A stretch of 14,983 nt of DNA from Thoreauomyces humboldtii (taxonomy: Eukaryota; Chytridiomycota; Chytridiomycetes; Spizellomycetales; Powellomycetaceae): the NCBI GenBank assembly GCA_027596035.1, contig JADGJA010000562.1:1-14983 (forward strand), written 5' to 3'. Shown here one piece after another: positions 10,308 to 14,983 of this stretch. How positions within the stretch are numbered: position 1 is the stretch's first letter; each line of letters begins with the position of its first letter. The position numbers and the translations under genes were made by a program. The notes beneath the pieces are model-generated. The model ran no database searches. It saw only the letters and a program-made list of their open reading frames with translations, and was not told the origin of the DNA.

Positions 10308-10331
10308 CAAGTTCCAGTGCAAGTTCCAGTG
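10308..10331 (+). repeat. Tandem 12-bp duplication directly before the IFT27 start codon
   Basis: The 12-mer CAAGTTCCAGTG is present twice head to tail, ending two bases before the chosen ATG. It would lie in the 5' leader and shape the start-codon context. It looks like a recent slippage-type duplication. Confidence 0.8.
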
Positions 10332-10333
10332 CC

Positions 10334-11208
10334 ATGACCGCTAGTGCAAAGTTGGTCCTACGAACAAAATGTGTGGTGTTGGGTGAGCTTGTTAACTGCA
10401 TGGACACCTTCGAGTTGAAGCATCTCGCTCACCTCCGCTTCCATCCCAGGAAATGCCGGCGTGGGAAAAAGCGCCATTGTGCAGATGTTTCACAGTGATG
10501 GAAGCCAGTACCCGAAAACATACGCCATGGTAAGAGTTAGACTCGGTCCTGCTCATCTCGTTATGATCTGGGTTTTGAATTGTGTGCGTTCTTTCAGACA
10601 ATCCACTGTGACGTTTGCGTGAAGGTTGTCAACATTCCCGACACGAACGTTTCCGTCGAGCTCTTCATCCACGACGTTGCGGGTAATGATGCCTTTCAGG
10701 AGTACTGGCCGCGCTATGTAGGTTCAAATTTTATGAATTTCGTCAATTTCGTGGCGTCGGAACCTTATGCCACAAAAACACTTGATAGCTGGAAGGGGCG
10801 ACTGGATTTGTCTTTGTATACGACGTCACGAACCCAGAGTCGTTCAAAGCGGTGACAAAGTGGCTGCACCTAGCTCAGAGATCGAAGAGCTCTCAAGGGA
10901 AGGAATCGTCCATTGGACAGGGCGGACTGCTCGTAGCGAACAAGGTGGATCAGACGCTAAGACGGGCGGTGACAGCAAAGCAAGGCGAGGATTTCGCAAA
11001 AGCAGCAGGACTGACTTATTTCGAGTGCTCGGCGGTAAGTGGTGGCCATTCGCGAGTCTCCTTGCCGAAGGGCAAGATCTAATCACTTTCACCGCAGGCG
11101 GGGAATTCGGATGTGGACGCACCGTTTTATTACGTTTCCAGTACGTTTTACGAAATGTACGAGGAACATCTGAGAGCTGTGTCGCGAATTGCGGGTGTAC
11201 CTGAATGA
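10334..11208 (+). CDS. IFT27: Intraflagellar transport protein 27 (Rab-like small GTPase, RABL4)
   Basis: IFT27 is a Rab-like GTPase subunit that pairs with IFT25 in the IFT-B train of cilia and flagella. Exons: 10334-10382, 10450-10529, 10598-10717, 10789-11034, 11098-11208; total 606 nt, 201 residues, close to known IFT27 proteins. Seen: P-loop GNAGVGKS (17-24, with the first Gly codon split by intron 1), KTYAMT at switch I, HDVAGND at G3 (D69, G72), NKVD at G4 (134-137) and ECSA at G5 (162-165). IFT27 rather than a general Rab is indicated by MFHSDGSQYPKTYAMT, VNIPDTNVSVELFIHDVAG, FVFVYDVTNPESF and the tail STFYEMYEEHL, which match the family block by block. The C-terminus IAGVPE has no cysteine, so no prenylation, as expected for IFT27. 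G3 has Asn where most Rabs have Gln. A Ser/Gly/Gln-rich loop (115-129) precedes the G4 strand. The start ATG gives the expected short lead-in to the P-loop. Confidence 0.93.
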
Positions 11209-11412
11209 GAGAACTTTCTTATCTGCGCGAAGATACAATAAGACATCTATTCATTTTAACTAGAACGGGCGAGGGGATGATTCTAACTACAAGAACAGGA
11301 GAACTGATATACAGAAGGGACACATACGAAGGTGGATACGGGAAGGGGAACATCTATTAGCTGCAAGGCAAAAATACCATGCCAACAAGCTTTCAGCCGC
11401 GACAGGAAGGCT
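11209..11412. other. Intergenic region between convergent 3' ends
   Basis: This is 204 bases between the IFT27 stop and the stop of the minus-strand MHYT gene, so it should contain both 3' ends. An ACAATAAGAC stretch near 11235 is a possible variant signal for IFT27. No clear AATAAA is seen for the minus-strand gene. Confidence 0.4.
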
Positions 11413-14400
11413 CTAAGACCCGGTGGTGCAAACGCTCTGATGACCTCCGGCGAGCGAGCTGGGTCCACTGCTGCTCTTGCCGTTACCACCAGGCTTGTTT
11501 GCGAGTCGGGCAGAACGTCCAATTGAGCTGTTACCGCTTCGCTGAGAAGAAAAGGAGTGAGGTTGGTGCTGCAGTTGGGGAACTGGGCTTTTGCGATGCG
11601 TCTCGGCAAGGGGAACATCCTCCGGCCCGAACGCGAAAGATTTCCCATGCTTCTTGTAGCTCCCCATTGTTCCCGACTGAAGCGCGGAGTTGACGTAAAG
11701 CTTAACCCATCGCATGGCCTGCCAGGCGGCGGTCGCTGGGTTGGCGTCGGCGCCAGCACCGACGGGCATCAGGTCGTCATAAGTATCGTCGTCGGATTCC
11801 GTCTCGGTGAAAATATCGTAAGGCGACATGGGGGATTCATCAAGATCAATCCGGTGGGATAAAGACTGGACCGCAGGCGTAGGGGAGACTTGTCCACGAC
11901 GTGATAGACCTTTTTCAGGGGCAAGCTCAGAGCGGTAGTCGATGAGAATCTGCATCAGTGCGGCTCCGCGGAGGCGTTCGGTCAAGCGGTGATCCGGAGA
12001 ACGGCTGTGCAAGCTCCACTCAATGCTCAGAGGAACGTCAATAGGCGTCGGGGGCTCTGGAGGGCCTTCCCGCAAGAATTGATCCACGTAGACGATGGAA
12101 TGTTGATCACTTTGCATCGCGGCGGGGCCGTTCGCAGTGTCGGTAACTGCAGCGGGATGAACGGGAGGGTCGCATTGTATCGTTTCGTGCAAGCGAGTCT
12201 TGCTCTCGAGCATCTGCAGCTCTTCCGGAGTGAGGGTAGGCACGATGGATTGATTCCATTCGGCATTCAACTCCAAACCAATGACCCGGTCGGATCGTAT
12301 TCCGGGGAAGCATCGAGGATAGTGCATTGCCTCGAAAATAGCCAGATCAATGAACTGAAAGCCGGGTGGGGGAGAGAACTTGCTGGTGGTGAATGAGTGG
12401 ATCTGCATGAACAGTTGAATATCGGCGTCTGGCGAATTGGGAGACGCTGTCCATTCGCAGGACTTGACTCGTGAAACCCAAGGAAGATTTTCCCGGTCCA
12501 GATGGACTGATGTGTCGGATGGTTCGTCCATACCGTGCTTGACTTTACGATGGAGCACCAGGACATCTTCAGGTGGGTTCAAACTCTCGAGGGGCATGGG
12601 TCCGGAGTTGTCTAGGCTAATTCCTAGGCGAGTCAGTGCCGAAAGAAGCTCAGAAGCAGCGACGTAGTCAGCGACGACCATGGTAGAGCTCGCGGAGGAC
12701 GACATGATGGGTGCCAAATAATCTCGTAGATGGCAAGAGTGCTCCCGGAGTGCGGCAAAGGCGATGGGAGAAAGTTCGATGGAGGGGATGTTGGACCGCT
12801 CTCGCGAAGGTACCATGACTTCGAAGTGACCGATCCTCGGATACACACATAGGACTCCGACATGCAGCCCCTTTCGAATAGGTCGCTTACGCGTACGAAC
12901 AAAGTCAGGAGTGTCAGAAATAACAGCCCGGATGGCAACCGCTTCGACTTGGAGATGCTTGGCGAGATGGTTAACAACGTGCTTTGGGTCCGTCTAAGAG
13001 TAACGTACTTTCAGCAAGTGTTCACATTGAAGAATACCGTAGACGCGGGGCTTACCCAGCGGAAACCCTTTGCTTTGAAGTGCTCGGCCCGCCGATTGTC
13101 CAGTCGGTCGACGATGAGCGCCACCCACCCTTCCTTCGCTTTCAAAACTGTATCGTGTAGCACTCCCAGTCGTTTCATCGGAATGCCCATGTAAGCGGTA
13201 AGGGAATTAGCCTAAGAAAGTTGGTTAACGAAAGGCTCTGGAATGCTTTCATGGCTTCTCAAGACATACTGCCTGGATCAATGATGCACGATAGAACGGT
13301 AGACGTGACATTTCCAGACTGGCCGAGTCGTCGAAAGGCGATGGCACGGGCCCCAATAGCTCCTCCAGCAGGTGATTGGCCCGCGGTCCATTTTTGCGGA
13401 GAGCTACGCCGAGGTGAGATACTTTGTCCCAGTTGCAAGAAGCTTTCAAAAGCCAAAGCAGGGCAGGGTGAGCCATAGGACTTGAAACGTTCTCGAAATC
13501 GAACGAGCCGATGACGGCACGTGACGGAAGGTGGCCGAGACTGTCAACCATCACGTGGCCACGAGGATCGACTAAAATCGATGCGAGGACAAGCTGCCCC
13601 TTGCTATGGTGGGAGTCATGACTGTGGTTGCGCCATCGCAAAATCACAAGCCCTAGCAACACGACTCCGCAAACCGCAGTTAGTCCAAGCCCGATCTTTA
13701 GGACGTCATCGACAGATAAGGTCCCATCAGACAACGCAGGGCCGGTAGGAGGATATCGCGGGTCAATCGAATAGTGGGCAGCTACCATGCCTGTGAGAAG
13801 ACTTCATCAGCATCTCGCCCCTCCTGATGAAACACGCCAGTTGGTACCTGTATAATGCATAGCACAAATAGCTCCTGCCAGTAAGACAGCACATCCGCAC
13901 TGCTTGATGACGCTCGCTTGCCACATTGCACGCAGTCGGAAGAAGAGCACGAAAGTAGTCGTGGTAGCCAGCCATGCGATCGCGCACGACAGGGCTACCA
14001 GTGCAGGTATCCAGTCAAGGGCAACACGCATGGCCTTCATCGCGGTAAAGTGCTGCAAGACGCGCGAATAGGGTAAGTCAGAGTAGCAAAACTAGCTCCT
14101 GAGCATGTTGTTACCATGACGGTGATGCCCAACGCAGCGAGGGCGCCTCCGGAAAAGAATTGAAGGAATGTGGGATCTTCCTGAGCACCGGTAACGTAGA
14201 CACCCGCACAAACGCAAAAGATGGGCTCAATGAGCGATCCGACAGTGAGCCTGCACGAGACCAGCATTTAGAACGAAGCACGACAAAATCGCCAAGTCCG
14301 CGCTCTCTCACCCTGTTTGAAAGTACATGGGAAGCTGAAGCTCTCCCTTGAGTTGAAAGGCAGCCATGCCCACGAACTATGAAAAAGCATTGCGTCAAGA

Positions 14401-14651
14401 AAACGCCAGATGAGAGAATCGGAAAGTTTAAGCAGTCTCACATGCATGACGAAGATCGCTAGAATGCCCGTCACCAGCGATGCCATAATGAGGAGCATCC
14501 AGTTCATCCATCCTCGGTTACTGGTGCGTAGTCTGACGAGTTCGAGAGCCACCCACGCTCCGGCAACGGACACCAGGAAGCTCGTGACGATCAGACCAGG
14601 TGACCATATGATTTCGAGCTCAGAAGACGCTGTAATGGCTGAGTCCGCCAT
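11413..14651 (-). CDS. MHYT-domain seven-helix membrane sensor with a long unassigned C-terminal region
   Basis: Minus-strand exons in order: 14651-14442, 14376-14312, 14250-14115, 14052-13848, 13790-13270, 13211-13056, 12993-11413; the sum is 2874 nt, 957 residues, with introns of 57-65 nt. The N-terminal ~255 residues form about seven hydrophobic helices holding three MHYT signatures: MHFVGM (69-74), MHFTAM (137-142) and MHYTGM (202-207), spaced 68 and 65 residues. This is the full MHYT arrangement, best known in bacteria ahead of GGDEF/EAL or kinase domains and proposed to bind a metal that senses O2, CO or NO. After helix 7 (~238-256) comes a histidine cluster, HSHDSHH. A soluble part follows, with SILVDPRGHVMVDSLG, YMGIPMKRLGVLHD, KGFRWTDPKHVVNHL and RPIRKGLHVGVLCVYP, then a Ser/Pro/acidic-rich tail (TETESDDDTYDDLM). 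I recognise no catalytic output domain. A membrane-bound sensor is inferred; ligand and partner are unknown. The start is the first ATG of the first membrane exon. Confidence 0.88.
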
Positions 14652-14983
14652 AGTCTACCTTTCAGCGTGGAAAATGTTGTGATCAGTTGCCTTAGATGGT
14701 GACCAGCAGGTAGCAAGGTCATCGAGGCTTACGTTTAGTCCAGAAGAACGAGACGGCAGCAGGGGAATCCGAGCACAATGATGCAGCAGTGCAACGACCA
14801 GTCTCTTATTGGTAGGAAGGGAAGTTCGCAGTGAGACCGAAGTGGTGCAGGATGGCTCGATGGGCGAGATGGGAATGTATGAGGAAAGGGTGCGAGAATT
14901 GGGGAGGTACATTGAAGTAAGTGTAGAGCAGCGCTAACTACCCCGGAGGTATTCTGCCTCCGCCTCTGCCTCTACCCCGTCCC
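14652..14983 (-). promoter_or_regulatory. Upstream region of the MHYT gene
   Basis: No gene is supported in these 332 bases. Read on the minus strand, a CCAAT box occurs about 157 bases before the start codon (14808-14812 on the plus strand, ATTGG), with pyrimidine-rich stretches around it. A GTAAGC at 14732-14727 followed by AG at 14660-14659 or 14656-14655 would make a 5'-leader intron of about 75 nt, but its acceptor lacks a strong pyrimidine tract. Near the window edge, CGGAGG and CCTCCG pair across seven bases, followed by a CCTCTGCCTCTACC low-complexity run. The promoter role rests on position alone. Confidence 0.4.

Larger units (their letters stand above)
9735..10333. other. Long intergenic region upstream of IFT27, rich in short repeats
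   Basis: About 600 bases without a convincing gene. The first half is presumably the vezatin-like 3' UTR; no AATAAA is seen, and an open frame running to 9996 has no recognisable protein content and overlaps the spliced vezatin-like exons in another frame. At 10034-10039 there is a CACGTG E-box within GCACACGTGC, at 10085-10091 a TATATAT run, at 10105-10116 a small CCGGG/CCCGG hairpin, and from 10193 to 10331 two near-palindromes, a spaced direct repeat and a tandem 12-mer, listed separately. No tRNA-like box pair was found. The block is most simply the IFT27 promoter and 5' leader. Confidence 0.6.

Noticed and set aside
9735..10333. tRNA, snRNA or other RNA gene in the long intergenic region
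   Set aside because: No paired A-box/B-box sequence or cloverleaf was found, and the GC-rich inverted repeats are too short to name an RNA family.
11989..12396. Plus-strand open frame of 135 codons inside the MHYT gene
   Set aside because: It is antisense to a long coding exon whose reading is supported by splicing into the MHYT module; the frame shows no family features.
14655..14912. Minus-strand open frame upstream of the MHYT start
   Set aside because: It is in the leader or promoter, ends before the MHYT ATG, and has no hydrophobic or domain features; an upstream coding exon joined to MADSAIT is not needed.
14944..14962. CGGAGG/CCTCCG hairpin near the window end as a terminator
   Set aside because: A six-base stem without a T-run in a eukaryotic promoter-side region has no terminator meaning; it is probably part of the CCTCTG low-complexity run.

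Overview
The window is nuclear DNA of a eukaryote, most likely a zoosporic (flagellated) fungus such as a chytrid or a relative. Five protein-coding genes are interrupted by short GT-AG introns, mostly 51-69 nt, often with a recognisable CTAAC/CTGAC-like branch sequence. After splicing by eye, the four complete genes keep one open frame with the standard code, and their exon totals divide by three. Fungal affinity comes from a vezatin/Inp2-type protein with a fungal-style N-terminus, a eukaryotic glycogen debranching enzyme and an MHYT-domain protein. The flagellum is inferred from an IFT27-type small GTPase, which belongs to the intraflagellar transport machinery. I see no bacterial operons, CRISPR arrays, insertion sequences, rRNA or tRNA.

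Layout. (1) 1-1485 (+): 3' part of a proline-rich protein with a chain of WH2-like short motifs and a C-terminal SH3 domain, probably an actin-cytoskeleton adaptor. (2) 1742-7631 (+): complete 15-exon gene for the bifunctional glycogen debranching enzyme, about 1675 residues, with both catalytic halves intact. (3) 7821-9734 (+): a membrane-hairpin protein of the vezatin/Inp2 type. (4) 9735-10333: the one long gene-free stretch, carrying a TATA-like box, an E-box and a dense set of inverted, direct and tandem repeats just upstream of (5) 10334-11208 (+): IFT27, five exons, 201 residues. (6) 11413-14651 (-), convergent with IFT27: a seven-exon gene for a 957-residue protein with an N-terminal seven-helix MHYT sensor module and a long C-terminal part that I cannot assign to a family. 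(7) 14652-14983: its upstream region.

The genes do not form a pathway. They cover glycogen breakdown, cytoskeleton and membrane anchoring, flagellar transport and membrane sensing, which are plausible neighbours only by genome order. The most notable items are the MHYT protein, with three canonical motifs each cut by an intron at nearly the same place and fused to an unassigned soluble region; the all-phase-1, all-symmetric exon structure of the SH3 gene; and the repeat-rich region upstream of IFT27. Exon boundaries were assigned by reading, without transcript evidence; the uncertain ones are stated in the entries.
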